Shown here: piece after piece, positions 35,130 through 48,214 of the stretch
Numbering within the stretch: the stretch's first letter is position 1
Layout: each line of letters begins with the position of its first letter
Source of the DNA: Acidobacteriota bacterium
GTDB lineage: Bacteria > Acidobacteriota > Blastocatellia > UBA7656
Assembly (NCBI GenBank): GCA_038040445.1
Contig: JBBPIG010000003.1
Location: 62,001-126,000, forward strand
Direction of reading: 5' to 3'
Length of the DNA: 64,000 bases
Notes under the pieces: generated by a model
The model's database searches: none
What the model was told of the DNA's origin: nothing
The model's input: only the letters and a program-made list of their open reading frames with translations
Position numbers and translations under genes: made by a program

Positions 35130-35867
35130 ATGAGTTCTGAATCGGCAGATATCAAGCTTGCCCCGTGTCCGGATTGCGGAGGCACTGGATGGGAGCTTGT
35201 TGAGGGAAAGGGCGTAAAGCTGTGCCGTTGTAAGACCGATTCTCGCTCCGATGTCCTGCTCGGCGGCGCCCGCATACCAAAACGCTTCGAACACTGCGCT
35301 TTCGAGAATTTCGAGCCCGCGTGCATTTCGGTTGGCCGCGCGCTGATGAACACCAAGCGGTTCGTGGAAGAATATCCGCTGGTCGACGTCGGGCTCTTGT
35401 ATCTGGGCCGATGCGGCGTAGGGAAGACTCACCTTGCGGTAGCTGCGTTGAAGGAGTTGATCAACAAAGGCATAGCAGGGTTGTTCTACGATTTCCGTGA
35501 TCTGCTGAAAGAGATTCAGGACAGCTATAACCCCAAGACAAGCACGTCGGAGCTGAACATCCTGGCGCCGGTGTTCGATGCCGAGGTGCTGGTGCTTGAT
35601 GAGCTTGGGGCGAGCAAACCGACTGCGTGGGTTCAAGAGACGATCACTCACATTATCAACAAGCGATACAACGACAAGAAGATCACTATCTTCACCTCCA
35701 ACTATTTGGACCTGCCCATAGGCTCGGCTTACGACGAAAGCCTGACGGATCGAGTAGGCGCGCGGCTTCGATCCCGCTTGCACGAGATGTGCAGGTTGGT
35801 AGGGATGGAAGGCGACGACTACCGCGAGCTGTTAAGAGCCCGCCGCGGCAGCCGCTTCTTGAGTTAG
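35130..35867 (+). CDS. DnaC/IstB-like AAA+ ATPase with N-terminal zinc motif
   Basis: ATG 35130 is preferred to TTG 35124. The 245-residue protein starts with a zinc motif (CPDCGGTGW and CRC), then an AAA+ domain with Walker A GRCGVGKTH, Walker B VLVLDELG, and a sensor-1 Asn in TIFTSNYLDL. The layout is that of DnaC-like helicase loaders that place DnaB on DNA, also found in IstB. No transposase is adjacent, so a chromosomal loader is more likely. An AT-rich hairpin (AAGTTTTT/AAAAACTT) lies in the spacer at about 34995-35010. Confidence 0.85.
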   Translation: MSSESADIKLAPCPDCGGTGWELVEGKGVKLCRCKTDSRSDVLLGGARIPKRFEHCAFENFEPACISVGRALMNTKRFVEEYPLVDVGLLYLGRCGVGKTHLAVAALKELINKGIAGLFYDFRDLLKEIQDSYNPKTSTSELNILAPVFDAEVLVLDELGASKPTAWVQETITHIINKRYNDKKITIFTSNYLDLPIGSAYDESLTDRVGARLRSRLHEMCRLVGMEGDDYRELLRARRGSRFLS

Positions 35868-36150
35868 TCCCTTCGTTCCTTGCCTCGCAGCATCATATCG
35901 AACCAGATCGAACGCACGTAGCGGTTGGGTTGCACGTCTACTTGCGCACATCAACGATAGCCGACGTCAGCGTTGTTCTTATGACTCGGTGAAGCTTGTA
36001 TCATGGCGAACAAAGTCAAGCCTACCCGCTCTCGACGCTGGTTGATTGGAAATTTGGATTATCAAAGAGCTGGACTTCGTCTATATTCAATAGAGTCGAA
36101 TTGAGCAGAGTATTAGGCGCACGGATGCTTCGGTTAGGAGGCCGCTCTTC

Positions 36151-38106
36151 ATGAAGAATCAAGGTCAAAGACTTGTTTGCAGTTTCGTTTCCGCGCAGGT
36201 GATACGTTTTTCAGTGGCTCTCGCGCTGACGCTGGTGCTGATGCTGTGCGCCCGGTTCGTGGGCGGGCGAGCCTTTGGTCAAACTCAACCGGCCAGGGGT
36301 GAGCCCACGGCCAGGCCGGACAACATTAACTACGATGCCGTGAAGGCTATGACGCTGCAACCCGACGGCAAGGTCATCGTAGCCGGGTTTACTCGAGGGA
36401 AAAGCACTAATCCAGTCGCGGCTTCGGGGAACGGAGCTGATGGAAGGAAGACTCCCCGAAACTCGAAAGGAGATTTTGCACTGGCCCGCTACCTGGCCGA
36501 CGGCAGTCCCGACACGTCTTTCGGTGAAGGCGGCAAAGTTGTGACAGACTTTGCCGGCAACGATGACCGTGTCAATGCAGTCGCTCTTCAAGCCGATGGG
36601 AAAATCCTTTTGGTAGGAATCACTGGCTGGGACGACTGTGACTCTGACTTCGCCCTTGCGCGGTACAACAGCGATGGCACTCTCGACGCCTCGTTCGGTC
36701 GAGGTGGCAAGGTCGTCACTGACTTTTTCGGCAAATACGATGAGGCCCTTGCCGTTGCCATCGAGCGCGATGGGGGGATCGTCGTGGCGGGCAGGGCTTG
36801 GAGCGATCGTTCGAATCTGGCCGTTGCTCGCTACACTCGGCGCGGAAGCCTGGACCCGGCGTTTGGCAACGCTGGAAAAGCTGTCACGCCCTCTACTCGC
36901 ACTGTGGACGCCTGTTCGATCAGCCTCCAGGACGATGGAAAGATCTTAATCGCCGGCGGCTCATCGGATTGTTCGGCCGTTGGTGGCACCGTTTCTTTTC
37001 GCTCTTTTTTTGAGCTGACGCGTTATCACGCCGACGGCCGAACGGACACCGCTTTTGGCGACAAGGGCACGTTGACCACAACCGTGAAACCGCCCGAGGG
37101 GATTCCGAGCGCAATAGCGATCCAATCTGACGGTAAGGTCATCGTGGCGAGCAAAACCAATATGGAGGGTCGGAGCGGATACTTTCTCCTGCGACGCTTC
37201 GACAAAAACGGACTTCCGGATGACTCATTCGGGAATGGCGGCACTGCAGTCACCAGGTTTGAAAACACAACGATCCCCGGAGCCATTGCGCTGCTTCCTA
37301 ACGGCGGCTTCATTGTCGTCGGATCTGCGTATTTAACCGGGTCACCCCAGGCCTTCGCTCTGGCGCGCTACGCCAAGAACGGCGAATTGAACTTGAGCTT
37401 TCGCAGAGCAGGAAAGGTCATCGCTCCGGGCGGCGGATATGGCGAGGCTTCAGCGATAGCGGTTCAGCCCGATGGGAAGATCATCGCGGGCGGATATGTA
37501 GAGACTCGCCGCGATCTCGCCGACTTTCTTCTTATGCGCTACAACGAGGACGGCACGCTTGATACCGCGTTTGGCAGCGGCGGGAAAGTGATTGCCGACT
37601 TCAACGGCATTACCGACAAGACCCCTGCCCTTGACTTCAAGCAAAATCCACAGTCCGTCGCACGGAAGCCGAATTGTACCAAATCTATGGTGGTTGCAAC
37701 GATTACAGTGGAGCCGGGGCCCGCGACGCCTCGCGAGGAGGCGGGAACGGGAAGGGGAGTCGGTCCGGGTAGGGCAGGTAACCTGGGCGGGGGTTCCACA
37801 TCGAAACCACCCACGCCCGGCGCTCCGGCATCAGCAGTAGATTCGAAGCCGGTCCTGTTGAGCAACCCGCCACCCCGCTACACGGAAGAAGCCCGCGCGA
37901 ACAAGATTCAGGGTGTGGTCACCGCTCGCCTGCTGGTCGGCGCGGACGGTCAGGTCAAGCGGGTCACAATAGTGCGCGGGCTTCCCGACGGATTGGATGA
38001 TCAGGCAATACAGGCGGCTTTTCAATATAGATACAAACCGGCTTTGAAGGATGGTAAACCAGTAACCTATTTGGTTGTGGTCCAGATAGAGTTCAACTTA
38101 CGCTGA
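36151..38106 (+). CDS. Delta-60 repeat protein with C-terminal TonB-like domain
   Basis: A strong AGGAGG precedes the start. The 651-residue protein has a signal peptide (SVALALTLVLMLCARFVGG region, cut before QTQPA). Residues ~55-490 are about eight delta-60 repeats, each with DGKV(I/L)VAG, FALARY and DGTLD-x-(S/A)FG motifs, probably a beta-propeller. A Pro/Gly-rich linker follows. The last ~80 residues are a TonB C-terminal domain (PPPRYTEEARANKIQGVV and a final strand). It is likely exported or periplasmic. A TonB-like end suggests contact with outer-membrane proteins. Confidence 0.88.
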   Translation: MKNQGQRLVCSFVSAQVIRFSVALALTLVLMLCARFVGGRAFGQTQPARGEPTARPDNINYDAVKAMTLQPDGKVIVAGFTRGKSTNPVAASGNGADGRKTPRNSKGDFALARYLADGSPDTSFGEGGKVVTDFAGNDDRVNAVALQADGKILLVGITGWDDCDSDFALARYNSDGTLDASFGRGGKVVTDFFGKYDEALAVAIERDGGIVVAGRAWSDRSNLAVARYTRRGSLDPAFGNAGKAVTPSTRTVDACSISLQDDGKILIAGGSSDCSAVGGTVSFRSFFELTRYHADGRTDTAFGDKGTLTTTVKPPEGIPSAIAIQSDGKVIVASKTNMEGRSGYFLLRRFDKNGLPDDSFGNGGTAVTRFENTTIPGAIALLPNGGFIVVGSAYLTGSPQAFALARYAKNGELNLSFRRAGKVIAPGGGYGEASAIAVQPDGKIIAGGYVETRRDLADFLLMRYNEDGTLDTAFGSGGKVIADFNGITDKTPALDFKQNPQSVARKPNCTKSMVVATITVEPGPATPREEAGTGRGVGPGRAGNLGGGSTSKPPTPGAPASAVDSKPVLLSNPPPRYTEEARANKIQGVVTARLLVGADGQVKRVTIVRGLPDGLDDQAIQAAFQYRYKPALKDGKPVTYLVVVQIEFNLR

Positions 38107-38200
38107 ACAGTGAGCGCTCGAGCAGGAAGGTGCCACAGAAAGAGCTTCGGCCTACCGCGTCGTTGAATCCTTCGCCCTTCGGGTTCGCGACCACTCGCAA

Positions 38201-39955
38201 CTACTTATTGGGTGCAGAGGTCACCTGCACGTTCGCCGAAGTCAAAGTCGTTCCCATCACCCGCTGTAGCTCCGCTAGTGCCTTGCTGTAGTCGGTCATC
38301 GACTTGAGCTCGCGCCCTTTTGCTTGTGACAAGGCGTTCTGCCTCTCTAACACAAAGTACGTGGTAGAAAGCCCCGCTTGAAACCGCCGGGTTTCGCTCT
38401 CGCTCTGCTTCTCGGCGGCCTCGCGCGACGCTCGGGCGGTTTCCACGCGCAGCCGGCCGGTCTCGACCGCTTGAACAGCGTTGCGAACCTCGACCTCGAT
38501 TGTTTGCTCGAGCGTCTTTCGCAGCGAGCCGATCTTGCGTCCTTCAGCCACCGCGCGGCCCAGTTGTCCCTCGGCCGTGCGATTTCTCAAAGGAAAACTG
38601 AACGCCACGCCAAACCTGAACGTGCGAAAGTCATTGCTGAACAGATTCTGAAGGCTCTTGCCGTAGCCGCCCACCAAGAATCCAGGCAACTCTGAGCTTG
38701 GCGGAACCGCGACCGGTGTAAGACCCGCCAGACCCGACAATTCGTTCACACGATCGAGCAACAACGTCGTTGTCGAGGCGAATGGGTTGCCGGTCAACGC
38801 AGGAGTGCCGCTCAGTCCCGTTGAAGTGTATGAAGCGATCAGATCAACTTGAGGCTTTGTCTGACTGTCCAGGTATTTCACCTCGACCTTGTTGACCTCT
38901 TGCCTCAAGTTGTTCTGGGCAAGCTCCGGCCTGTTTGCCAGCGCGGAAGCGACCGCGTCGGCCAGCGCGAAGCTGACCGCGCGCAGGTCGGGAGCCTCGG
39001 TCGGAATGATGGGCTGATTCCACACGGTCGCCTCTCTATCGCCCAGCAGCAGTTGCTTGAGCGCGTTCTCTGCGCGGGTCACGGTTTCGATCGCGGTCAA
39101 CACGTTCTCGCTTCGCTTCTCCAACTCGGCTTCAACGGAAACAAGCTCAATCGGCGCGATTGTACCCTCGTTGACCATTCGTTTGTTTCGTTCGAGCTGC
39201 GTCTTCGCGAGATCAACGGACTCGCGCTGTATTTGCACGTCTCTCAACGCAAACACCAGGTCCCAGTACGACCGCTGAGCGCGAGCGATGATATCGATGG
39301 CCTTCTGTCGAAACAGGCTGTCGGAAAGATCTAGCGCCCGGCTGGCGATTCGAATGCGGCGCCGCGCATCGTCAATCGAGAAGTTGCGAAGCATCGGCTG
39401 CCGAATCTGGATGTTCAGAGCTGTGGTGTATTGCGGATTCAGCGAGGCGAACTGACTGTTACCGTCCGCTCGCGAGTTGGTGAATCCTGCCAGCCACAAC
39501 GCGCCGGTCGGCAGCAACTGCTGCGCAGTGAAGTCGTAGTTCAACGATTTTGTCGTAAGGCTTCCGTTCGGCCCTCCTGCCAACACCGAGCCGACCGGCA
39601 CCGTTCTATGCTCGTGGAAGCTCGAGGCGCCCAGCGAAATGTCGGTTGCGCCGCGCGCGGCGAACACGTCGTACTCAGCCTGGCGCACGTTGATGCGTTC
39701 GACTTCGATCTCGCGATTCTGTGCGAGCGCCATCTTCACCGCGTCGAACAGCGTGAGGGCGAGCGGCCGGCTCTCGTCAACGCCGACTCGCGGCGCTTGT
39801 GCCCCCGATGAGTCCGTTTGCTTCGTCTCTTGCGCCGGAGCCTGCGCGAGCTTGACTATCTGTGCGCCGGTTGAGACCGGCGCCGCCAGCGACAACAAAA
39901 GAATCAAAGCGACGGCTCGCAGCCGAGTGATTGATGAATTGACCGAAACTCTCAT
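38201..39955 (-). CDS. TolC-family outer-membrane efflux protein
   Basis: The 584-residue protein has a signal peptide (ALILLLSLAAPVSTGAQ) and the two TolC/OEP repeats, with long helices (for example ELVSVEAELEKRSENVLTAI) and a proline-bearing beta part. It forms the outer-membrane channel of a tripartite pump. It is the last of four same-strand genes (regulator, adaptor, RND pump, channel); the ATG is 15 bases after the pump gene's stop. Confidence 0.92.
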   Translation of the reverse strand: MRVSVNSSITRLRAVALILLLSLAAPVSTGAQIVKLAQAPAQETKQTDSSGAQAPRVGVDESRPLALTLFDAVKMALAQNREIEVERINVRQAEYDVFAARGATDISLGASSFHEHRTVPVGSVLAGGPNGSLTTKSLNYDFTAQQLLPTGALWLAGFTNSRADGNSQFASLNPQYTTALNIQIRQPMLRNFSIDDARRRIRIASRALDLSDSLFRQKAIDIIARAQRSYWDLVFALRDVQIQRESVDLAKTQLERNKRMVNEGTIAPIELVSVEAELEKRSENVLTAIETVTRAENALKQLLLGDREATVWNQPIIPTEAPDLRAVSFALADAVASALANRPELAQNNLRQEVNKVEVKYLDSQTKPQVDLIASYTSTGLSGTPALTGNPFASTTTLLLDRVNELSGLAGLTPVAVPPSSELPGFLVGGYGKSLQNLFSNDFRTFRFGVAFSFPLRNRTAEGQLGRAVAEGRKIGSLRKTLEQTIEVEVRNAVQAVETGRLRVETARASREAAEKQSESETRRFQAGLSTTYFVLERQNALSQAKGRELKSMTDYSKALAELQRVMGTTLTSANVQVTSAPNK

Positions 39956-39970
39956 GACTTAGCCTCTTGA

Positions 39971-43153
<3,183 letters not shown>

Positions 43154-43189
43154 AGCTTCTCTCTCCTGCGAACCTCCTGTGAGCGAAAA

Positions 43190-43276
43190 CCCTGGGGGCG
43201 CAGGCATCCTTGCCTGCTTTCGGGTAATCGGCTTCTAAGCAAGGGGACGCCCGCAAGTATGCGCGCGCTCCCAGGT
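43190..43276. repeat. Hairpin repeat between RND pump and adaptor
   Basis: Outer arms CCTGGG-GGCGC and GCGCTCCCAGG enclose an inner hairpin GCAGGCA/TGCCTGC (43200-43217). The form is that of a REP-like repeat. It lies inside the efflux operon just after the adaptor stop, where it could adjust pump expression. Confidence 0.75.
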
Positions 43277-43277
43277 C

Positions 43278-44498
43278 TCACTTGCCGCCGTTTACGAGGC
43301 TGCCCTCTTGCAACTTGTCGAGGTTGCTGGTCGCAACGCTCTCGCCGGATTTCACGCCCTCGACTATCTCGATCAAGTCGCCATCGGCAGCGCCGGTCTT
43401 GACTATGCGTTCCGATGCGCGGCCATTTGCGATGACGAAGACCTTGTTCAAGCCGGCAATGACTTGAACCGCGCCTCGCGGCACCATCACCGCTGACACG
43501 TCTTTCGCGGTCATCAATTTCGATTTGGCGAACATTCCGGGTCGCAGCAGATTGCTCGGGTTGGCTACCTGGCCCTCGACCGTCAACGCGCGAGTCTGTT
43601 CACTGAGCGAAGGTCCGATGCGGACGACTCGCGCCGCGAAAGTGCGACCCGGGAAGGCTTCGACTGTCAGGGTCATCGTCTGTCCGATTCGCACCGAAGC
43701 CGCGGCGTATTCGGGGATGTCCGCGCGCAACCGCAGCGGATCGATCTGAACGATGGTGACGATTGGTTTGCCGGGCTGAAGGTACTCGCCTCGCGATGCG
43801 GACTTCTCTTTCACCACGCCGTTGATCGGCGAGATGATGTTGGTGTCGGAGAGTTGTTTCTTTGCCAGATCGAGCGCAGCGCGTTTTTCTTCGATGATGG
43901 CTTCGAGATTGCGGACGTTTTCCAGCGCCGCCTGATAGCGAGCTTCTGCTTGATCGAGCGTTTTCTGGTAAACGTCGAGCTGCTGCCTGGATATGTCGCC
44001 GCTCTCGGCCAGACTGCGGGAAGCGTTGAGGTCGTATCGCGCGCGTTCGAGCGCGGCGAACGCCAACCGCACGTCGGGTTGCTTTTTCGGATCGATCTTC
44101 TCTCCCCGTTTGATGCCGAGCCTGGCTTCGGCTTGATGCAGAGTGCCCTCGGCCTGATCGACCTTCAGCTTGAGCTCACGCTGGTCTATCCGTGCGATCA
44201 CCTGGCCGCGACGGACCGCGGTGCCCAGATCTACGGTTATGTCGTCCAGGTTGCCGGATGCCTGGCTGGACACGGTCACTTCATCTTCGGCGGCCAGCGA
44301 GCCTACGACCTCGACTTCTCTATTAGTGACGCGTTCGACAACCGGGGCCGTCGTTACCTGGATCGGCGCCGCGCGATCCTCCTCCTTGCTATCCGGTTTG
44401 GCGTTGGCTTCTTTATTCTTACTCGAGCACGCCGCCAGCATGAACAACGACAAAAGCGACACAGCAATGAGCGTTCTCTTATTGCCAATAAAGTCCAT
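43278..44498 (-). CDS. RND periplasmic adaptor lipoprotein (MFP, AcrA-type)
   Basis: I chose ATG 44498 because it opens a lipoprotein signal with lipobox LAAC near residue 24. The 406-residue protein has the adaptor order: barrel-sandwich strands with AEDEVTVSSQASG, a long helical hairpin (DARY to QLSDT region), then IISPINGVVKEKSASRGEYLQPG, a beta-barrel and a membrane-proximal domain. It links the RND pump to TolC. The TetR gene ends 65 bases upstream. Confidence 0.92.
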   Translation of the reverse strand: MDFIGNKRTLIAVSLLSLFMLAACSSKNKEANAKPDSKEEDRAAPIQVTTAPVVERVTNREVEVVGSLAAEDEVTVSSQASGNLDDITVDLGTAVRRGQVIARIDQRELKLKVDQAEGTLHQAEARLGIKRGEKIDPKKQPDVRLAFAALERARYDLNASRSLAESGDISRQQLDVYQKTLDQAEARYQAALENVRNLEAIIEEKRAALDLAKKQLSDTNIISPINGVVKEKSASRGEYLQPGKPIVTIVQIDPLRLRADIPEYAAASVRIGQTMTLTVEAFPGRTFAARVVRIGPSLSEQTRALTVEGQVANPSNLLRPGMFAKSKLMTAKDVSAVMVPRGAVQVIAGLNKVFVIANGRASERIVKTGAADGDLIEIVEGVKSGESVATSNLDKLQEGSLVNGGK

Positions 44499-44563
44499 TT
44501 CTATCACCTTGGTTTCGGTCTTTGTACTTGGCTCGGCTCGAGGGTCGCGAGGCGACGACTGCG

Positions 44564-45241
44564 TCAATCTCGCGCGGGCCGCGAACCTCTATGACCGGGT
44601 TTACGAATGCCGCTGAGAAAAATATCGACGAATCGATCGGCCATTTGATGGTTCGAGAATCTCAGATCGTCGTCGCGAAAGATGTTGCGTACTTGAGCCT
44701 GATTCAACACCATTCCAACGAAGGCGCGCGCGGCCAGGGCTGGATCGATGCTACGGAATGCGCCGTCACCGATCCGTTGCTTGATGTAGCGGCGAATCTG
44801 GTTTTTCATTTCGCGAGCGGTTGAGTGGAAAAAGATCTCAGAGAGGTCATGACCTTCGAGGGCGCTGAATAGCAGCAGTCTCATAAAGGTCCTATCCTTG
44901 CGGTGGAACTCCAGCATCTCAAAGGCAAGCGACCCGAAGTAAGCGTCGTCATCTTTGCGGCTGGCGGCCTCGTCCAGATTCTGTTTCATCCGATCCGTAG
45001 CTTGCTTGACCTTGTGATCCAGAATCGCGCGGTAGAGGTCATCCTTGGTGGCGAAATGCCGAAAGATTATAGCTTCGCTGACCAAAGCGCCGTCCGCTAT
45101 CTCTTTTGTGGTGGTTCCGCGAAACCCCTTCTGGGAGAAAAGCTCGGCCGCGACCTCGACGATTTGTTGGCGCCGATTTTCGGCGGTCATCCGTGTCGGC
45201 TGCGACTTCTGCGACTTCTGCGGCAATGCTGCTGACGCCAT
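44564..45241 (-). CDS. TetR/AcrR-family repressor
   Basis: AAGGAG lies 7 bases before ATG 45241. The 225-residue protein has an N-terminal TetR helix-turn-helix (IVEVAAELFSQKGFRGTTTKEIADGALVSEAIIFRHF, about 28-64) and a helical ligand domain. It heads the efflux operon and probably represses it and itself through the palindromes at 45263-45285. The inducer is unknown. Confidence 0.9.
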   Translation of the reverse strand: MASAALPQKSQKSQPTRMTAENRRQQIVEVAAELFSQKGFRGTTTKEIADGALVSEAIIFRHFATKDDLYRAILDHKVKQATDRMKQNLDEAASRKDDDAYFGSLAFEMLEFHRKDRTFMRLLLFSALEGHDLSEIFFHSTAREMKNQIRRYIKQRIGDGAFRSIDPALAARAFVGMVLNQAQVRNIFRDDDLRFSNHQMADRFVDIFLSGIRKPGHRGSRPARD

Positions 45242-45262
45242 CTAGCAACTCCTTCGGTCAAA

Positions 45263-45285
45263 GTTAGTAAGCACTAACATACTTA
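45263..45285. promoter_or_regulatory. Probable TetR/AcrR operator
   Basis: GTTAGT-AAGC-ACTAAC (45263-45278) is a perfect inverted repeat, overlapping a second one, GTAAG-cactaacata-CTTAC (to 45285). It lies 22 bases upstream of the tetR start in the divergent spacer before cstA, a typical place for self-repression. Confidence 0.65.
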
Positions 45286-45425
45286 CAGGAACGAGCCAAG
45301 TCAAGTCTTCAAGCCAAGAAAGGCTGATAGCTTTCGTTGACACGCCTTGTTTCCATCCCGTAGCATCTGCGTCGAACAAAACCCTGATCAGTTCCATAGC
45401 CTCGACGATTGCCAAAGGAGAGCGC

Positions 45426-47276
45426 ATGAGTGCACTTCCGATAATGATTGGCGTGCTGTGCGTCTTAGCCATCGCCTATCGCTACTACAGCGCGTTTCTC
45501 GCCGCCAAAGTCATGGTTCTTGACGACTCGCGCGAGACACCGGCTCACACCTTATACGACGGCCAGAACTACTACCCCACCAATAAGTGGGTCTTGTTCG
45601 GGCACCACTTCGCGGCGATCTCGGGAGCGGGCCCGCTGGTAGGGCCGGTGCTTGCCGCGCAGTTTGGGTTTCTGCCGGGACTTCTTTGGCTGGTGATAGG
45701 CGTCGTGATCGGTGGGGCGGTGCATGATTTTGTGATACTGGCTTCGTCCGTGCGCAGACGCGGCAAGTCGCTGGCCGAGATCGCGCGGACTGAGATCAGC
45801 CCGCTCTCGGGACTGGTCACCGGCATCGCAATCATGTTCATCGTCGTCATTGCGCTGGCGGGCCTGGGACTGGTCGTCGTTAAAGCGCTCGGCGAAAGCC
45901 CGTGGGGGACTTTCACGGTCGGTTTTACCATCCCGCTCGCGCTGTTTATGGGGCTCTACATGTATCGCTTCCGCAAGGGCAAGATTGTAGAAGCGACGAC
46001 CATCGGGGTGATCGGTCTGTTCATCGCCGTCATCCTGGGAGGCAGGATCGCGGAGTCATCGCTTGCTTCGAGCTTCACGTTTTCCGAGAGCACGATCACC
46101 TACATGATGGCCGGGTACGGCTTCATCGCGTCAGTGCTGCCGGTGTGGATGCTGCTTTGCCCGCGCGACTACCTGAGCTCGTTCATGAAGATCGGCACGG
46201 TTGCGTTTCTTATCATCGGCGTGATTGTAGTAGCGCCGCGTCTTCAGATGCCCGCGATCACGCCATTCGCAGCGGGCGGCGGACCCATTATTCCCGGCAA
46301 GCTCTTCCCATTCGTCTTCATCACGATTGCTTGCGGCGCGATATCGGGATTTCATTCGCTTATCAGCTCGGGCACGACGCCGAAGATGATCAACAAAGAA
46401 TCGGACGCGCGAATGATCGGCTACGGAAGCATGTTGATGGAAGGGCTCGTAGGGGTCGTTGCGCTTGTTGCCGCGACGTCGCTTCTTCCCGGCGATTATT
46501 TCTCAATCAACGTCGACCGAGCGCGAACTAACTACGTGCAGTTCGTTGAGACTAACAGCACCGAGGGCTTTGATCTGCACGAACAAAAGCTCGAAGAGCT
46601 TACACAGGAGACCGGCGAGAAGAACTTACGCGGCCGCACCGGCGGCGCAGTCACCCTTGCCGTGGGAATCGCTCAGATCTTCAATTCGATTCCGGGGATG
46701 CGCGGGCTGATGAAGTACTGGTATCACTTCGCGATCATGTTCGAAGCGCTGTTCATACTCACGACCATCGATACCGGCACTCGTGTCGCCAGGTTCATGC
46801 TTGGTGAGTTTCTTGGGAGGTTTCATAAACCTCTTGAGCGGCCCGACTGGTGGCCGGGCGCGATCATAACGTCGGCTCTTATCGTTGCGGGGTGGGCGTA
46901 CTTCATCCGCACGGGTTCGATCTCGACGATATGGCCGATGTTCGGAATCGCCAATCAACTTCTCGCCGCAATTGCGCTGTGTGTTGGCACAACGGTCATA
47001 ATCAATGCCGGCCGGGCCAAATACGCGTGGGTGACGATCACGCCTTTGTGTTTTGTTGCGACGACGACGCTGACTGCCGGGTGGCGCTCGATCTTCGACA
47101 ACTTCCTCGAAGAGGCGAAGAAACCCGAAACGATGTTCCGTGGTTATCTGAACGCGACGCTCACCGGAATAATGATGACCTGCATGGTGATCGTGCTGAT
47201 CGATTCGATCATGCACTGGAGGCGGGCGATGCGTGGCGGCGCAATCAAGGAGCCGGCCGCTGAAGCTGCCGACTGA
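45426..47276 (+). CDS. cstA: Carbon starvation protein CstA (peptide/pyruvate transporter family)
   Basis: AAAGGAGAGC precedes the ATG. The 616-residue protein has about 16 membrane helices with the CstA signatures: [30 protein letters not shown], and [15 protein letters not shown]. Members take up peptides or pyruvate during carbon limitation. A C-terminal cytoplasmic tail is short. It is divergent from the TetR gene and its last 32 bases overlap the kinase gene on the other strand. It looks complete. Confidence 0.95.
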   Translation: MSALPIMIGVLCVLAIAYRYYSAFLAAKVMVLDDSRETPAHTLYDGQNYYPTNKWVLFGHHFAAISGAGPLVGPVLAAQFGFLPGLLWLVIGVVIGGAVHDFVILASSVRRRGKSLAEIARTEISPLSGLVTGIAIMFIVVIALAGLGLVVVKALGESPWGTFTVGFTIPLALFMGLYMYRFRKGKIVEATTIGVIGLFIAVILGGRIAESSLASSFTFSESTITYMMAGYGFIASVLPVWMLLCPRDYLSSFMKIGTVAFLIIGVIVVAPRLQMPAITPFAAGGGPIIPGKLFPFVFITIACGAISGFHSLISSGTTPKMINKESDARMIGYGSMLMEGLVGVVALVAATSLLPGDYFSINVDRARTNYVQFVETNSTEGFDLHEQKLEELTQETGEKNLRGRTGGAVTLAVGIAQIFNSIPGMRGLMKYWYHFAIMFEALFILTTIDTGTRVARFMLGEFLGRFHKPLERPDWWPGAIITSALIVAGWAYFIRTGSISTIWPMFGIANQLLAAIALCVGTTVIINAGRAKYAWVTITPLCFVATTTLTAGWRSIFDNFLEEAKKPETMFRGYLNATLTGIMMTCMVIVLIDSIMHWRRAMRGGAIKEPAAEAAD

Positions 47277-47787
47277 CGTATCGCCCGATCCTTACATCGA
47301 AGTTCGATTGGGTGACCTCGTCCAGCGGGTGAATTTCGTTGAATCCCTCGTTCTCGATTGTTTGCAGAGTCTTTTCCAGCAAGGCGTACTGGTCGATCAA
47401 GGCTTGCTGGGGGACTTTTCGATCTCTCGCGGCGTTGCGGGCAAGACAAACCTCCATCGGCACGTTGAAGACAATCGCGGTTGTGTTGAAGTGAAAGCAA
47501 TTCGCGATTTGAATTAACGCACTTCGATGTTCTCGCTTCAAGTTCGTGGCATCGGCAACCGTCAGCCTGCCCAACATCAAACGCTTCTCGATGATGAAGT
47601 ACATCAAGTCAAACGCGTGCTTTGAAACGCTCTGATTGGCGGGATCATCAAAGACCAGCGCCCGGCATTCGTCGGACGAGACTGCTTGCGTAGGCAAGAA
47701 ATTCTTTTTGGCCCACGTCGATTTGCCGCTTCCGGCTGGGCCGCAAAGCACGATGAGTGTGTTGCGTGGGATGACAATTTCAGTCAA
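47245..47787 (-). CDS. P-loop kinase related to bacterial Pnkp 5'-kinase
   Basis: The 180-residue protein has Walker [10 protein letters not shown], then [31 protein letters not shown] and a lid stretch [12 protein letters not shown]. This order fits the polynucleotide-kinase module of bacterial Pnkp rather than zeta toxins, though no phosphatase or ligase domain is attached. It probably phosphorylates nucleic acid ends or a small hydroxyl substrate. It lies 16 bases after the full-length end of the PIN gene, in the same operon, and is convergent with cstA. Confidence 0.7.
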   Translation of the reverse strand: MTEIVIPRNTLIVLCGPAGSGKSTWAKKNFLPTQAVSSDECRALVFDDPANQSVSKHAFDLMYFIIEKRLMLGRLTVADATNLKREHRSALIQIANCFHFNTTAIVFNVPMEVCLARNAARDRKVPQQALIDQYALLEKTLQTIENEGFNEIHPLDEVTQSNFDVRIGRYVSRQLQRPAP

Positions 47788-47803
47788 AGCTATGATGGCT
47801 GGC

Positions 47804-48214
47804 TTAAGGTACTTTGAATGGATTGACGAGTGCTAGTCCTTCTATCTTTGAGTAGCTGTCAAAGTCTTCTGAGTATTAGCAGGTCACGCCGCCCTCCAGG
47901 GAAGCGGCAATGATCATCGCGTCCCAATAAGAAAGACTGTAGTCGCTTAGTAGCTTCTCTGCTTTATTGATAATCGGCCAAGATGGAAGCTTCGTCGTCC
48001 ACAATCGTTGCAATCTCCGAATCTCTTGATACGCTCTATCTCGGTTAAACCCGAGGGGCTCCAACTTCCTGCTAGCTGCGATGAATTCGCATGCCACTTG
48101 CCAGAGCAGGACACCGTCGACAAGAGACTGAACGAGCGCATCGGCCGCTTCCTGCTTTACGGAGTCACGGGGATCATGGACATAGATTAAGACATTAGTA
48201 TCAACGGCGTTCAT
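47804..48214 (-). pseudogene. PIN-domain (VapC-like) toxin interrupted by an in-frame UAA
   Basis: The frame from 48214 has PIN acids in AVDTNVLIY and YWDAMIIAASLEGG. A UAA (47878-47876) stops it after 112 codons. The same frame then continues YSEDFDSYSKIEGLALVNPF to a second stop at 47804, exactly the family's C-terminal end with its last acidic residues. Full length would be 136 residues, normal for VapC. A single change such as UUA to UAA explains it. The 112-residue product lacks part of the active site and is probably inactive. It overlaps the antitoxin gene by 14 bases. Confidence 0.85.

Noticed and set aside
35130-35867. Insertion sequence IstB
   Set aside because: The ATPase is IstB-like, but there is no adjacent IstA transposase and no terminal inverted repeats, so a DnaC-type loader is preferred.
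47804-48214. Stop-codon recoding in the PIN gene
   Set aside because: The stop is UAA, which no known bacterial system recodes at a defined site, so a nonsense mutation is far more likely.
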